Shown here: positions 53,851-63,487 of the stretch, in pieces
How the letters are laid out: each line of letters begins with the position of its first letter
Position numbering within the stretch: position 1 is the first letter of the stretch
Assembly (NCBI RefSeq): GCF_000331305.1
Contig: NZ_KB217478.1
Span: 5,305,595-5,369,594 of the forward strand
Length of the DNA: 64,000 bases
From: Calothrix sp. PCC 7103
GTDB lineage: Bacteria > Cyanobacteriota > Cyanobacteriia > Cyanobacteriales > Nostocaceae
Direction: 5' to 3'
Program-made: the position numbers and the translations under genes
Notes under the pieces: generated by a model
Database searches by the model: none
What the model was told of the DNA's origin: nothing
The model's input: only the letters and a program-made list of their open reading frames with translations

Positions 53851-55623
53851 TTAATTTATTTTGTTTTTTAATACTTCGGATGTGCCTTGTAATAATAGGC
53901 GTGCGCGTAGGTTATTTAAGTTATTAGATGGGTCTTGTTGTGTTTTGAAGCTTGCTATACCTGGTTTTGGCGCCTGTATTGTTTGAGTGAGTTGGTTGTA
54001 AAGTTGTGGGTCTGCGGCGAAGTGAAATGCTAGTTCTTTGCCTACTTCTTTTAATCGTTTGGGTAGTTCGCTTGGTGTTGTTTGTAATAATTGAGCTAAA
54101 GATAATTTTAGCATTGTGTTATCATCGGGTGTTTCAAGAGAATCTTCTTCTTCTGGCTGGTTATTTACTAACTGTTGCTCGAATAAAAGGTTAAATGTAT
54201 TTATGCCGTTATCTATTGGTGAGTGTTGTTGTAGTGCGAAGGCTGGCGCCATGAGTGATTGATTTTGATTGTCTGGTAATGGGGAGTCTAGTACTTTTTC
54301 GGCATTTACAAGTCCTTCACCAAATTTATTGGGTTTCCAGGTTGGAAATTTTTCACAGCTATCGCGCAATATTTGATTAAATATGAAGGGTATTTTTTCG
54401 GCGCCGTATCGCTGAATAAGTTGGTCACGTCCATGATATGAGAGCCATAATGCTGCTACACCCGCAATAAATGGTGCTGAAAATGATGTTCCATCACCTT
54501 GGTTAATATCATATTCCAATCCGGCATCGGTCTTGTTGGTTTTTGCATACCAAACACCTGCACCCGGCGCCGTTACATCTACTTGTTTTCCACGTGATGC
54601 ACCCGACCATACTTCGCGCCGTACATTACAACCTGTAACAGCGATGACTTCTTCGTAAGCAGCAGGCCAAACTACAAAGGGAACTGCTGTTCCAGATGCG
54701 GCAACAATAATTACACCTCGCTTTTGAGCATAAACTATTGCACTTCGCAAGCGCTGACTAGGAAAAGCTGTTCCTAAACTAATTGTAATTACGTGAATAC
54801 CGTTATCTGCTGCGTATTCAATTGCTTTGGAAATATTGACAATACTGATTAGTACAACTGATAAAGAGACTCGTAAAGGAACTAATTTAGCACCAGGCGC
54901 CACACCCGTAATGCTCTTAGCAGTTGGATAATTTGCTTGTTTGCCTTTGGTGCTAACAATAACACTAGCGGTTGATGTGCCGTGACCAGGATTGTTGATT
55001 ATTTCATTTGGAGATGTTTCAAGCTCGTCTACTGGGTCTTTGTCTTGTTTGAGAAAGTCGAAGGCTTTATTCAGAAGTAGATTTGAGATAATTTCTGGAT
55101 GTGGTGTATAACCAGTGTCGGGATGCCCAATAAGAATTCCGTCTCCTGGCAATTTATTGGGGTCGGGAAAAAAGCGTTGCCATGTTTCAAAGACGCGAAG
55201 TTGTTTTAAAGGCCAATCAGCATCGCTGCTTTCATCGTTTATATTTTGTTGCTTTGGGTCGTCAAACCCTGTAAGGTTCCGTGAAGGTTGATTGGTATCT
55301 TGATTAAAATTTTGGGTTGGCTGTACTGGCATAGCTACAGGAACAGCAAACAGTGGTTCTACGTACACTACACCTGGTTGAGAGCGTAAATAATAAGCTT
55401 TGTCCCAAGCTTCTTTGGTGGATAAAGTGTTCGCATCACTCTTTGTAATTTCAAACTCAGTACCATTATCACCAATTAGCTTAACTTCCCAATCTGAACC
55501 AAGTACTTGGGTAATAATTTCCTGGCATTTGCCTTCTTGGCTTGGCATTACCATTTGCAGGAAAAAGCCTTCAAACATAGGAGTATTATTAGAGTTACTT
55601 GGTTGTCCGTACATAAGCTTCAA
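53851..55623 (-). CDS. Subtilisin-like serine protease (S8)
   Basis: A 590-residue protein without a signal peptide, starting MKLMYGQPSNSNN. The N-terminal ~110 residues look like an I9-type or fused extension. The catalytic Asp is in GHPDTGYTPHP (near 171), His in NPGHGTSTAS (near 212) and Ser in GDGTSFSAPFIAG (near 379). The segment IIVAASGTAVP has Thr where the oxyanion-hole Asn (AAGN) normally lies, which could lower or alter activity. The C-terminal ~130 residues are a Gln/Leu-rich extension. It is probably intracellular or exported by a non-classical path. Substrate unknown. Confidence 0.88.
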   Translation of the reverse strand: MKLMYGQPSNSNNTPMFEGFFLQMVMPSQEGKCQEIITQVLGSDWEVKLIGDNGTEFEITKSDANTLSTKEAWDKAYYLRSQPGVVYVEPLFAVPVAMPVQPTQNFNQDTNQPSRNLTGFDDPKQQNINDESSDADWPLKQLRVFETWQRFFPDPNKLPGDGILIGHPDTGYTPHPEIISNLLLNKAFDFLKQDKDPVDELETSPNEIINNPGHGTSTASVIVSTKGKQANYPTAKSITGVAPGAKLVPLRVSLSVVLISIVNISKAIEYAADNGIHVITISLGTAFPSQRLRSAIVYAQKRGVIIVAASGTAVPFVVWPAAYEEVIAVTGCNVRREVWSGASRGKQVDVTAPGAGVWYAKTNKTDAGLEYDINQGDGTSFSAPFIAGVAALWLSYHGRDQLIQRYGAEKIPFIFNQILRDSCEKFPTWKPNKFGEGLVNAEKVLDSPLPDNQNQSLMAPAFALQQHSPIDNGINTFNLLFEQQLVNNQPEEEDSLETPDDNTMLKLSLAQLLQTTPSELPKRLKEVGKELAFHFAADPQLYNQLTQTIQAPKPGIASFKTQQDPSNNLNNLRARLLLQGTSEVLKNKIN

Positions 55624-55745
55624 AATTGAGGAGTTAGTACTTTATATATACACGCACAGGGCGAACTTTTTACGGAAAATCTATCAAAAGAAGCATTTTT
55701 ATGGGAATCAGGCGCCGTGGTTTCGTGGCGCCAAAATATACACTA

Positions 55746-55772
55746 CACAGGCAAGGATGCCTGTGCTACAAC
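55746..55772. repeat. Dispersed palindromic repeat, copy 2
   Basis: CACAGGCA / TGCCTGTG with loop AGGA, followed by CTACAAC; identical to the 27 bases at 6522-6548. It lies 25 bp from the stop codon of the Ca2+/H+ antiporter gene. A copy-specific tail GTATCGGAATTAATGA follows. Confidence 0.7.
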
Positions 55773-55797
55773 GTATCGGAATTAATGACGTGGAGTA

Positions 55798-56892
55798 CTA
55801 GATAATTGCTGGTACTGGGTGGAAGAAAAAGGCGAATCCTAGGACTGTGTATGCTGCTAATAGTAAAGTACCTTCTAACCAGTTTGATCTACCGTCGGAG
55901 CTGATTGTGTTGGCAATGAGTACTGATACGGTTACGGCTACTAGTTCAAATGGGTTAAAATCTAAGTCCATTGGTTGACCGAGGAACTTACCTGCAATAA
56001 CGAGTAAAGGCGCCACGAAAAGAGCAATTTGCATACTCGAACCAACTGCTACCGATAGCGATAAGTCCATTTTATCTTTCATGGCTACCGTAACGGCTGT
56101 TGCGTGTTCCGCAGCGTTACCAACAATAGGTACTAATATTACCCCAGTAAATAATGCAGTTAAACCAAGTTGTGATGTGGCAACTTCTAAAGAATCAACT
56201 AAAAGTTCTGACTCAACTGCTACGAACAAAGTACAAACTAGTAGTACACCCGTCCAAAGCCACATATTCGGCTTTCCGTGCGTAGCTTCTAATGCATCGG
56301 TTTCGGCTTCGGCAACACCTAGTTCATATAAATACGAGTGAGTTTTCATTGAAAATAATAGAGTTAATGCATAGACAGTTATTAATACTATTGCTACGGC
56401 AAATGAGAAATTTTGTAGTGTTTCCTCGCTAATTCCTTGCGATGTATAGTTCATAGCTGTTGGCAATAATATTGCGATTACAGCTAAGTTCATTGAGGCT
56501 GCATTTACACGCGCAACAATTGGCTGAAATTTTTGCTCTTTATAGCGTAACCCACCTAGTAACATCGCTAAACCCATAACCAGCAACAAGTTACCAATGA
56601 TTGACCCTGTAATGCTGGCTTTAACTATATCGACTAAACCAGCATTGAGTGCCACTAGGGCGATAATTAGTTCTGTAGCATTACCAAAGGTGGCATTTAA
56701 TAATCCACCAAGCACAGGACCAACAACAACGGCAATTTCTTCTGTAGCTGCACCCATCCAAGCAGCCAAAGGCAATATGGCCAAGCCGGCTGTAACAAAA
56801 ACCGCCAACTCTCCCCACTCTAGATAATGTGCAGCTAGAGAAACAGGGATAAATAGTAACAATACTAAGAATATTTTATTTTTGACTGACAT
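55798..56892 (-). CDS. Ca2+/H+ antiporter (CaxA type)
   Basis: A 364-residue protein with 10-11 membrane helices. The two alpha-repeat motifs are GGLLNATFGNATELIIALVA (residues about 63-82) and VGNAAEHATAVTVAMKDKMD (about 256-275), each carrying a Glu central to ion exchange. It uses the proton gradient to move Ca2+ out of the cytoplasm; related Na+/H+ activity occurs in some cyanobacteria. The start is MSVKNKIFLVLLLF. It stands alone, with a long AT-rich upstream gap (56893-57374). Confidence 0.92.
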   Translation of the reverse strand: MSVKNKIFLVLLLFIPVSLAAHYLEWGELAVFVTAGLAILPLAAWMGAATEEIAVVVGPVLGGLLNATFGNATELIIALVALNAGLVDIVKASITGSIIGNLLLVMGLAMLLGGLRYKEQKFQPIVARVNAASMNLAVIAILLPTAMNYTSQGISEETLQNFSFAVAIVLITVYALTLLFSMKTHSYLYELGVAEAETDALEATHGKPNMWLWTGVLLVCTLFVAVESELLVDSLEVATSQLGLTALFTGVILVPIVGNAAEHATAVTVAMKDKMDLSLSVAVGSSMQIALFVAPLLVIAGKFLGQPMDLDFNPFELVAVTVSVLIANTISSDGRSNWLEGTLLLAAYTVLGFAFFFHPVPAII

Positions 56893-57142
56893 TTTTTACC
56901 TTAATTGATGGTTAATGGGGTAGAGACTACACTAAGCCTCTAGCATAATCTTTTGCATGTGGGTACATGCTCCGAATTTTTACGGTTTTTTCTTTTTGTT
57001 TTCTTTTGTAAAGTTTAATTATGTTTTAATTCGGATTCATAATCATTTTTAGCAAAAATTTAAATAAAAAGCAAAAATTATATCTCAGTTATGCTGTTTA
57101 ATAAATTAAGAGACTATTAAAATTATTGCTGTATACGGACAA

Positions 57143-57180
57143 ATATCCTGACTTGAAGGCTTTTCAAATTCTCAGGATAT
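57143..57180. repeat. Inverted repeat between antiporter and GH57 genes
   Basis: ATATCCTGA / TCAGGATAT (9 bp perfect), with an inner TTGAA / TTCAA. Located 195 bp before the GH57 start and 250 bp before the antiporter start. The rest of the 482-bp gap is AT-rich with no gene. Confidence 0.45.
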
Positions 57181-57374
57181 ATTGGCGCCTTCAAAAATCC
57201 CTCTCCAAGGTGATGTAGATTACCCACAAAAGTAGAATTACTATAGAACAATAAGGATTTAAGGTTGAATAGTTGTTACATGTACTGATTCTATGAGAAC
57301 GCAACTGTAGAGAATTTTATATCGACTGTCTAGTACAAAAGCGCAAGTTTATCAAAACACTGGAATAATATTGC

Positions 57375-59975
57375 ATGACTTCTGCTGCTGAACTGCCAGC
57401 TAGCCCTGGCTCAATTTCGATGCCGCATTCGACTGATGTAAACCCCTCCACTACTGCTATGGGTGTTTATGTTGCGGTACACGGGCATTTCTACCAACCA
57501 CCACGCGAAAACCCTTATTTGGATGCGATTGAGCGTCAAAGCGGTGCCGCACCTTTTCATGACTGGAATGAGCGGATTCATCATGAGTGTTATCGTCCGA
57601 ATGCCTTTGCTAGGGTGCTTAACGACCAGGGCGAAGTCGTGGGGATCATTAATAATTATGAGTATTTGAGTTTTAATATCGGTGCCACTTTGATGTCGTG
57701 GTTAGAAAAGCACGATGTTGAAGTCTATCAGCGCATTTTAGAAGCTGACAAGAAATCGAGTGTGCGGCTCAATGGTCATGGCAACGCTATCGCACAGGTG
57801 TATAATCACATCATCATGCCATTGGCGAACGAGCGTGATAAGTATACGCAGATTCGATGGGGTAAAGCAGACTTCAAATCCAGATTTGGACGTGATCCCG
57901 AAGGTATGTGGCTGGCTGAAGCTGCTGTAGATTATCCAACAATAGAAGCTTTGATTGCAGAGGGGATCAAGTTTATAGTCCTGGCGCCATCACAAGCAGA
58001 ACGCTGTCGTTTAATTCCAACTCACGATAACCCAAACACAGAATGGCAAGAAGTAGGTGGAAGTCAGATTGATCCCACACGTCCATATCGGTGTTATTTA
58101 AAGGGGGAAAGGAAACAGGACTTTATAGATATCTTTTTCTATGATGGTCCGATTTCTCGCGATATGGGATTTAGTGATGTTGTTTATAATTCAAGTCATT
58201 TTGCTGGACGCATTGGTGCAGCAGTACGCGGGGATCATCGTTCTTCACAATTAATTTCGGTGGCAACTGATGGTGAAACCTTTGGACATCATAAAGGTGG
58301 AACAGAGAAGACACTCGCGTTTGCTTTTATTGGGGAATTTCCTCACCGTGGTTGGACGGTGACAAACTTTGCTCATTACCTAAGTTTAAGTCAGCCAACT
58401 TGGGAAGTTGAGTTAAAACCTATTACTGCTTGGAGTTGCGCTCACGGTGTTGATAGGTGGCAAGAAGATTGTGGTTGTGGTGGCGCCCCTGGATGGCATT
58501 TAAAATGGCGGCGCCCATTACGCGATGCTTTAAATTGGTTACGCGATGAGTTAATAAAAGTTTACGAAGATTATGGTCGGAAATTATTTACCGACCCTTG
58601 GTTAGCACGTGATGAGTACGTTGCAGTTATTGGCGACCGTAGTCAAGAAAATATTAATCGTTTTTTGGCCCGTCACCAAAACCACAAGTTGACAGAAGAG
58701 GAACAAGTTGATGCACTGCGTTTATTAGAAATGCAGCGTCATTCTTTATTGATGTTTACAAGTTGTGGTTGGTTCTTTGAAGAACTTTCGCGCCCTGAAG
58801 GTACACAAATTCTTCGCTATGCTGCTCGTGCGTTAGAACTTGCTGGTGATGTCGCTGGATTACAGCTTGAACATAAATTTGTCAAGCGTTTAAATGGGGC
58901 GCCTAGCAATATAGAATTATTTGGACATGGTGCCGAAGTTTATCGACAGCTTGTAATTACAGCACAAGTTAACTTTAGACAAGTTGCTGCCCAATATGCT
59001 ATTAGCTCACTGTTTAACAAGCAGTCACAGTATCAAAAATCCAATTACCAAAAACACATATATTGCTATACAGTCTCCGAACAAGACTTAGAGTTGCAAC
59101 GTATGGGCGCCATGACTTTGGCGGTTGGACATTTGAATCTAGTATCAGAAATTACATGGGAAAGCGAACATTTGGAGTTTGCCGTTCTACATCTGGGTGG
59201 ATGGGATTTTCACTGTTGCATTCAACCATTTGAGGGAAGACGCGCTCATAGTAACTTGAAAGAAAAGTTGTTTAACGGTCTACAATCAGCCTCAGCCGCA
59301 AATACAATTTTGGTAATGACGCAGTTATTTGGCGATGGTGCATATAATTTACAAAATCTCTTTGCTGAAGAACGGCACCGAATTATGCGGTTATTGAGCC
59401 AAGAAACATTGAGCCGACTAGACCAACTTTACACACAAACGTATCGGGATAATTACGGTATTTTAATGGCATTCCATCGCGATGGTTTGCCGGCGCCGCA
59501 AGAATTGCAAGTAGCGGCAGATATTGCTTTAGGGCATCGCTGCATGACAATATTACGCGCATTAGAGCAGGACATTTTAGAACGTGCCAATATTACAAAC
59601 CATCTCGTAGAGCTAGAAGCAGCAGTCACCGAAGCAAAACACCTACGGTGTAGACTAAATATCCCTGAAGGGAAAGTTTTGCTAGAACAAGTTATTCTCA
59701 GAAACCTTTGGCAGCTATTACATGATGCCTACGGCAACTTAGAAACAGATATTCAACAGTTCGAGCGTTTAGTTTGCGCTGCACATCAACTTAATATCGG
59801 TATATCTCTAGACAAAGCGCAGGAACTTTATTTCCACTACCTACAAACTCATGTACTACCCAAAGTCAAAGCAAGCATAGCAAACCATCAAGATTCAGCC
59901 CAATATCGACAAATATTTAAATTAGGTGAGAAGTTGAACGTCTGTGTAAGTCCTTGGCTGAATAAGTTACCTTAA
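57375..59975 (+). CDS. GH57-type glycoside hydrolase family protein (DUF3536)
   Basis: An 866-residue protein. It begins the GH57 fold near residue 33 with VAVHGHFYQPPRENPYLDAI. The catalytic-type motifs are GMWLAEAAVDYPTIEAL and SVATDGETFGHH, the positions of the nucleophile Glu and acid Asp in the family. The second half is the DUF3536 helical region with LNWLRDELIKVYEDYGRKLF. No signal peptide is seen, so it is cytoplasmic. GH57 enzymes act on alpha-glucans such as glycogen; this subgroup is not well characterised. A hairpin terminator follows after about 55 bp. Confidence 0.88.
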   Translation: MTSAAELPASPGSISMPHSTDVNPSTTAMGVYVAVHGHFYQPPRENPYLDAIERQSGAAPFHDWNERIHHECYRPNAFARVLNDQGEVVGIINNYEYLSFNIGATLMSWLEKHDVEVYQRILEADKKSSVRLNGHGNAIAQVYNHIIMPLANERDKYTQIRWGKADFKSRFGRDPEGMWLAEAAVDYPTIEALIAEGIKFIVLAPSQAERCRLIPTHDNPNTEWQEVGGSQIDPTRPYRCYLKGERKQDFIDIFFYDGPISRDMGFSDVVYNSSHFAGRIGAAVRGDHRSSQLISVATDGETFGHHKGGTEKTLAFAFIGEFPHRGWTVTNFAHYLSLSQPTWEVELKPITAWSCAHGVDRWQEDCGCGGAPGWHLKWRRPLRDALNWLRDELIKVYEDYGRKLFTDPWLARDEYVAVIGDRSQENINRFLARHQNHKLTEEEQVDALRLLEMQRHSLLMFTSCGWFFEELSRPEGTQILRYAARALELAGDVAGLQLEHKFVKRLNGAPSNIELFGHGAEVYRQLVITAQVNFRQVAAQYAISSLFNKQSQYQKSNYQKHIYCYTVSEQDLELQRMGAMTLAVGHLNLVSEITWESEHLEFAVLHLGGWDFHCCIQPFEGRRAHSNLKEKLFNGLQSASAANTILVMTQLFGDGAYNLQNLFAEERHRIMRLLSQETLSRLDQLYTQTYRDNYGILMAFHRDGLPAPQELQVAADIALGHRCMTILRALEQDILERANITNHLVELEAAVTEAKHLRCRLNIPEGKVLLEQVILRNLWQLLHDAYGNLETDIQQFERLVCAAHQLNIGISLDKAQELYFHYLQTHVLPKVKASIANHQDSAQYRQIFKLGEKLNVCVSPWLNKLP

Positions 59976-59989
59976 AATTCCACTCTTGT

Positions 59990-60012
59990 GGAGCAGGCAT
60001 CCCGAACTGCCC
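59990..60012. repeat. Dispersed repeat related to 21553-21575
   Basis: TCTTGTGGAGCAGGCATCC is shared in type with the copy near 21548 (TCTTGTGGAATGGGCATCC), with differing stem bases. The hairpin is less perfect here. Confidence 0.45.
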
Positions 60013-60031
60013 CTCCCTAATATTCCAGGAT

Positions 60032-60074
60032 AAAATAGCGGTTTGTACTACTACGTGCAGACCGTTATTTTTGT
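60032..60074 (+). terminator. Terminator after the GH57 gene
   Basis: AAATAGCGGT / ACCGTTATTT with small mismatches and a T-rich tail. Confidence 0.65.
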
Positions 60075-60227
60075 TTAATTTTCCTTTTATCAATTAATAT
60101 AATCTCGAATTTGTCAAGAAAATTATTATTATTTTGTGTTAGTTTTGCATGATTCTTGGGAATTATATGTACATGTCCATGTAATGAAAGACACATGCCA
60201 CTTTCAATGGTATGAGGAGTTCCTTAA

Positions 60228-61487
60228 ATGAATCGGAATAAAAAAATAAATACAATAGTACTTTCACTTAAATACAGAAGTTCGAGACGTACTATCAGTA
60301 AATTAATTGCACCTGGATTATTTTCTGCTGCTGTTTTACTGAGTTCAACCGCTAGCTACGGTTTTGTGATGGAGGAAAAACCGAAAGCAGTTGCCAGTCA
60401 AGATATGCACAAGATGTATACGCTTCCCTTAGTTGGTGAAGCTGAGATGACTACAGAATCAAAAATTGCTATCAAGAACACTGAAGCAACTTCATCAAAA
60501 AATCAACTTCTTGAGAAACTACGCGCTCATACACGCAGTAGATATGCTGATACCCAAAGAGAACTCATTGTAAAGCAACCCATAATTTTATCTGAATTTA
60601 ATCGAGATTTCAATCAAGATTTAAATAGGGATTTCAACAAAGAAGATTCAAAACGCCATTCAAACTTATTGAATGCAATACAGCCATTTTCTCAGCAACG
60701 GTTACTTGCTCAAGATTCTTCGGGAACTGTTGGTGACACTTTTGGAGAAATCAACAAATTACGTCAAGACTTGTTGATAGAACCTATTATCATTGAAACT
60801 AGAACGGGTCGTGCGGCTTCTCCAGCTTCAAGTGCTGGTACTCCAAGTGCTTACGGCGCCAGTTCCAGACAAGCTTATATTGGTGGTGGGTTAAGATTTC
60901 CCTTTGATGGTCGCGATAGAACTGATGGTTCAATATCGTTTGGTTTTGGTGAAGGTGACGCAGTTAAATCACTAGGTATTGAATTTAACTTTAATATCAC
61001 TAGTGTTGGTGGCGGTAATTTTAATGATTTTGACTTTGGTGATAGTGGCACTATAGGTTTCAAGCTGCATAAGTCTTTTGGTCAAGGTACAGCTGCTGCA
61101 TTCGGGTGGTCAAACCCTATTCGCTGGGGAGATACTAGCGCATCGAATGCAACAGTTTACGGTGTAGTTACCCAAGCATTTCCACTTCTATCAAATCAAC
61201 TGCCTTTGACTATTTCTGTTGGTGTCGGAAGCGGCGCCTTCCGTTCTAAAGGTGCCCTACAGGCTGGTGAGAACACTCCTAACTTGTTTGCGAGTTTGGG
61301 TTTACAAGTTACACCCGAAATTTCTTTAGTCAGTAGCTGGACTGGAAACCGCTTGAATGTTGGCGCATCAGTCGTACCAATCAGAAATATTCCTCTTGTA
61401 ATTAATGCCATTTTCACTGATGTAACCGATAATTTAAATCAAGGTTCTGGCTTGACTGTTGTTGCTGGTTCCGGGTTCCAATTTTAA
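60228..61487 (+). CDS. Secreted protein with beta-barrel-like C-terminus, unknown function
   Basis: A 419-residue protein. A signal peptide is visible in ISKLIAPGLFSAAVLLSSTA before SYGF. Residues 125-145 contain an imperfect repeat (FNRDFNQDLNRDFNKED). The C-terminal ~220 residues are glycine-rich with alternating hydrophobic residues (GIEFNFNITSVGGGNFND, ISFGFGEG, LVINAIFTD) and end with VAGSGFQF, an aromatic C-terminus. That pattern suggests an outer-membrane beta-barrel. It is followed 46 bp later by another secreted gene. I cannot name a family. Confidence 0.65.
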   Translation: MNRNKKINTIVLSLKYRSSRRTISKLIAPGLFSAAVLLSSTASYGFVMEEKPKAVASQDMHKMYTLPLVGEAEMTTESKIAIKNTEATSSKNQLLEKLRAHTRSRYADTQRELIVKQPIILSEFNRDFNQDLNRDFNKEDSKRHSNLLNAIQPFSQQRLLAQDSSGTVGDTFGEINKLRQDLLIEPIIIETRTGRAASPASSAGTPSAYGASSRQAYIGGGLRFPFDGRDRTDGSISFGFGEGDAVKSLGIEFNFNITSVGGGNFNDFDFGDSGTIGFKLHKSFGQGTAAAFGWSNPIRWGDTSASNATVYGVVTQAFPLLSNQLPLTISVGVGSGAFRSKGALQAGENTPNLFASLGLQVTPEISLVSSWTGNRLNVGASVVPIRNIPLVINAIFTDVTDNLNQGSGLTVVAGSGFQF

Positions 61488-61533
61488 ATGAATAAAGTTT
61501 GAATTGTACACTTTCACAAAGAAGCGAACATTT

Positions 61534-62148
61534 ATGAAGCGTATTTCCACTTACTTGAGTACAGTATTAATTGTCTCTACAGCTTTGCTCGCAATGCCTA
61601 AAAATGCATATGCTGGTTCAGCTACGACTGTAGGAACTAGCGAAGAATCATCGGGCTATTCCGGTGCATTTAACTCCTGGAACCAAGAAATCAAGACCTC
61701 AGTGGCGCCTAATACTAACATTACTATTCAGGGTGGGTCACTTATAGCACCAAGCGATACATTGAAGGAATTAGATAAAGTTGCTAGTGACATCCGTGAC
61801 CAGTTTCAAAACACAAATAACAACAATGATGTTGTTACTGAGCTGATGCTGGGTTCTGCGAACGCAGGTGTTGCAGGATTTAGATTTCAGACAGCGCTAG
61901 TGGAATTAGGCGCCAATCCAGATACAGTAGAACAACTCAAAAATGCACTGTCAAATTTACTACCAGCTTGCCAGTCAGGGTCTTGCAGTTCTGTAAATAT
62001 CAACCAGTTGAATCAGGTAATTAATGCTTACAATCAACTTGTGCGAACTAGTTCTCCAGAAGTGCTTGTCAAAATTTCCCAGCATCCATACTTCAAAAAC
62101 ACGCTTGCACAATTAAGGCAGATGCGACAAGCTTTAGCTCGCAAATAA
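61534..62148 (+). CDS. Secreted protein of unknown function
   Basis: From the ATG at 61534 the protein has 204 residues, starting MKRISTYLSTVLIVSTALLA. A signal peptide is cleaved near AMPKNAYAG. The mature part is rich in Asn, Gln and Ser (GSATTVGTSEESSGYSGAFN) and ends in a helical region (LAQLRQMRQALARK). There is a Cys pair in CQSGSC. It follows the barrel-like gene by 46 bp, so the two may act together at the cell surface. No family is recognised. Confidence 0.6.
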   Translation: MKRISTYLSTVLIVSTALLAMPKNAYAGSATTVGTSEESSGYSGAFNSWNQEIKTSVAPNTNITIQGGSLIAPSDTLKELDKVASDIRDQFQNTNNNNDVVTELMLGSANAGVAGFRFQTALVELGANPDTVEQLKNALSNLLPACQSGSCSSVNINQLNQVINAYNQLVRTSSPEVLVKISQHPYFKNTLAQLRQMRQALARK

Positions 62149-62256
62149 AAGTCTGTTAATAACCATGCATCTACCATTTTTTGTTTAATGGTACTAATAC
62201 ACTATTGTTGAAGTTGAATTATTATATATAATTACTTGCAGCTTTGGGGTATAGAT

Positions 62257-62535
62257 ATGGCAGTTTGGTTTGCTTTTTTCTTTCTACTGTTCGCTTTAGC
62301 GGAATTATTTGACTGGGCAAAAGATTTTACTTTGCCTTTACCTATATACATACTTGGTGGCGCCTTTCTTGCGGTTGCTTCCAATTACAATAAACTAATG
62401 GGTTCTTATTTTAACGAGACTCCAAACGTAATTCGCGATATTATACCCACTCAAGCAGTTAAACAAAGTAGTCAAGCGGTTGTTTTTGAGGCGCCTCAAC
62501 CTGTAGAACATACCTTGCCTGCTTCGGATGAATAA
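62257..62535 (+). CDS. Small membrane protein of unknown function
   Basis: From the ATG at 62257 the protein is 92 residues, starting MAVWFAFFFLLFALAELFDW; an earlier TTG at 62236 is less likely. A GGGG ribosome-binding site lies about 12 bp before the ATG. Two membrane helices are likely (about residues 3-20 and 30-45). The C-terminal ~40 residues are soluble and acidic-polar. It is in tandem with the preceding secreted gene but 108 bp away. No family assigned. Confidence 0.55.
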   Translation: MAVWFAFFFLLFALAELFDWAKDFTLPLPIYILGGAFLAVASNYNKLMGSYFNETPNVIRDIIPTQAVKQSSQAVVFEAPQPVEHTLPASDE

Positions 62536-62540
62536 GAACG

Positions 62541-62570
62541 CAACGGATGTAACGGATAATGCATCCGTTG
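62541..62570. repeat. Inverted nonamer repeat related to the 402-bp element ends
   Basis: CAACGGATG (62541-62549) and CATCCGTTG (62562-62570) are inverted around TAACGGATAATG. The CAACGGATG TAACGGAT nonamers match the terminal repeats of the element at 9551-9952. It may be a minimal or degenerate relative. Confidence 0.55.
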
Positions 62571-62743
62571 TAAATTTACATGTCTTGGTACTTATTTTAC
62601 TGTTAATTATATTATAAGTAATGCTATAAAAGCTAAGTAATAAGACTTACAAAGCTTTTGAGCAAAAAATGAAAAAGAGATTGACTACTCATAAGACGTG
62701 ATATATCCCTAGGGGAAAACCTCCGGTTTACACGTCTCTACAT

Positions 62744-63328
62744 TTATTTACCCATTTGTCGTTTCATTCTTTGCAACTCGTCATCTGTTTCTAAACGAAC
62801 AAATTGTTCTTCTAGGTCATCGAAGCTACTTGAGCTATTAGTTGACTTCCACCAACCGTCACTTTCTATACGCTGTTGGGTTTTTGTTTGCTTTTGAGCT
62901 TGCGCGCGTGTTGCTTGCGCTGCTGTTGCTTTGGTTTGTACTTCCTGGCGCCGAACTTGAATTTTTTGATAAAGTTCTTTAGATTGTTTGATGCGGTCTT
63001 TTATACCTTGCATTTTTGCCCACTGCTGGTTTCCTTGACGCAGTAGTGCTGCTTCTCGTTCTTGTGCTGCGGATGCTAGGTCTTCACGGTTGGCAACTTT
63101 GGCTTTTTGTACTCGCTCATGCCATTTTTGAATTTCGGTTGCTGTGGCAAGAATTTCATCTTGGGAGCGTTTTTCTTGCAACTGCAAGTCCGCTATTAGT
63201 TTTAATGTATCTCCCTCTTGTTGACGCAACTGGTCTAACAGTGCTTCTAACTCCAAATGGGGGTTGTTTTTTAAGAACTCTTCTAAACGGCTTTCTAGAA
63301 ACCGACTCAAATCATCGAATAAGCCCAC
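62744..63328 (-). CDS. TIGR04376 family coiled-coil protein
   Basis: A 194-residue protein. It begins MGLFDDLSRFLESRLEEFLK, typical of the cyanobacterial TIGR04376 family, and continues as one long helical coil (about 25-145), rich in Gln, Glu, Lys and Ala. A Ser/Asn-rich region with WWKST and a C-terminal helix (DDELQRMKRQMGK) end it. Role unknown. It is transcribed alone, divergent in orientation from the preceding membrane protein. Confidence 0.8.
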   Translation of the reverse strand: MGLFDDLSRFLESRLEEFLKNNPHLELEALLDQLRQQEGDTLKLIADLQLQEKRSQDEILATATEIQKWHERVQKAKVANREDLASAAQEREAALLRQGNQQWAKMQGIKDRIKQSKELYQKIQVRRQEVQTKATAAQATRAQAQKQTKTQQRIESDGWWKSTNSSSSFDDLEEQFVRLETDDELQRMKRQMGK

Positions 63329-63466
63329 TGTTAGAACTCCAGGGTTGAGATGTCACATTCATTGTAATAATTATCGCCCCCATACGAAAAGTGGGTCATC
63401 GCACTTGAGTCATATATTGACCTGCGTTTCTTTAGCAATATCTTTAATGAAAACGAAAGTTTTGGG

Positions 63467-63480
63467 TAGAAACCCGGTTT
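63467..63480. repeat. AAACCCGGTTT palindrome, dispersed copy
   Basis: The palindrome AAACCCGGTTT with flanking GTAG and CTTA recurs in the type seen at 41954-42020 and 4119-4146. It lies 8 bp from the stop codon of the carboxypeptidase gene. Confidence 0.55.
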
Positions 63481-63487
63481 CTTAAAG

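Noticed and set aside
55400-55801. Plus-strand frame of 133 codons across the subtilase start
   Set aside because: It is antisense to the subtilase gene and ends within a dispersed repeat; composition is not protein-like.
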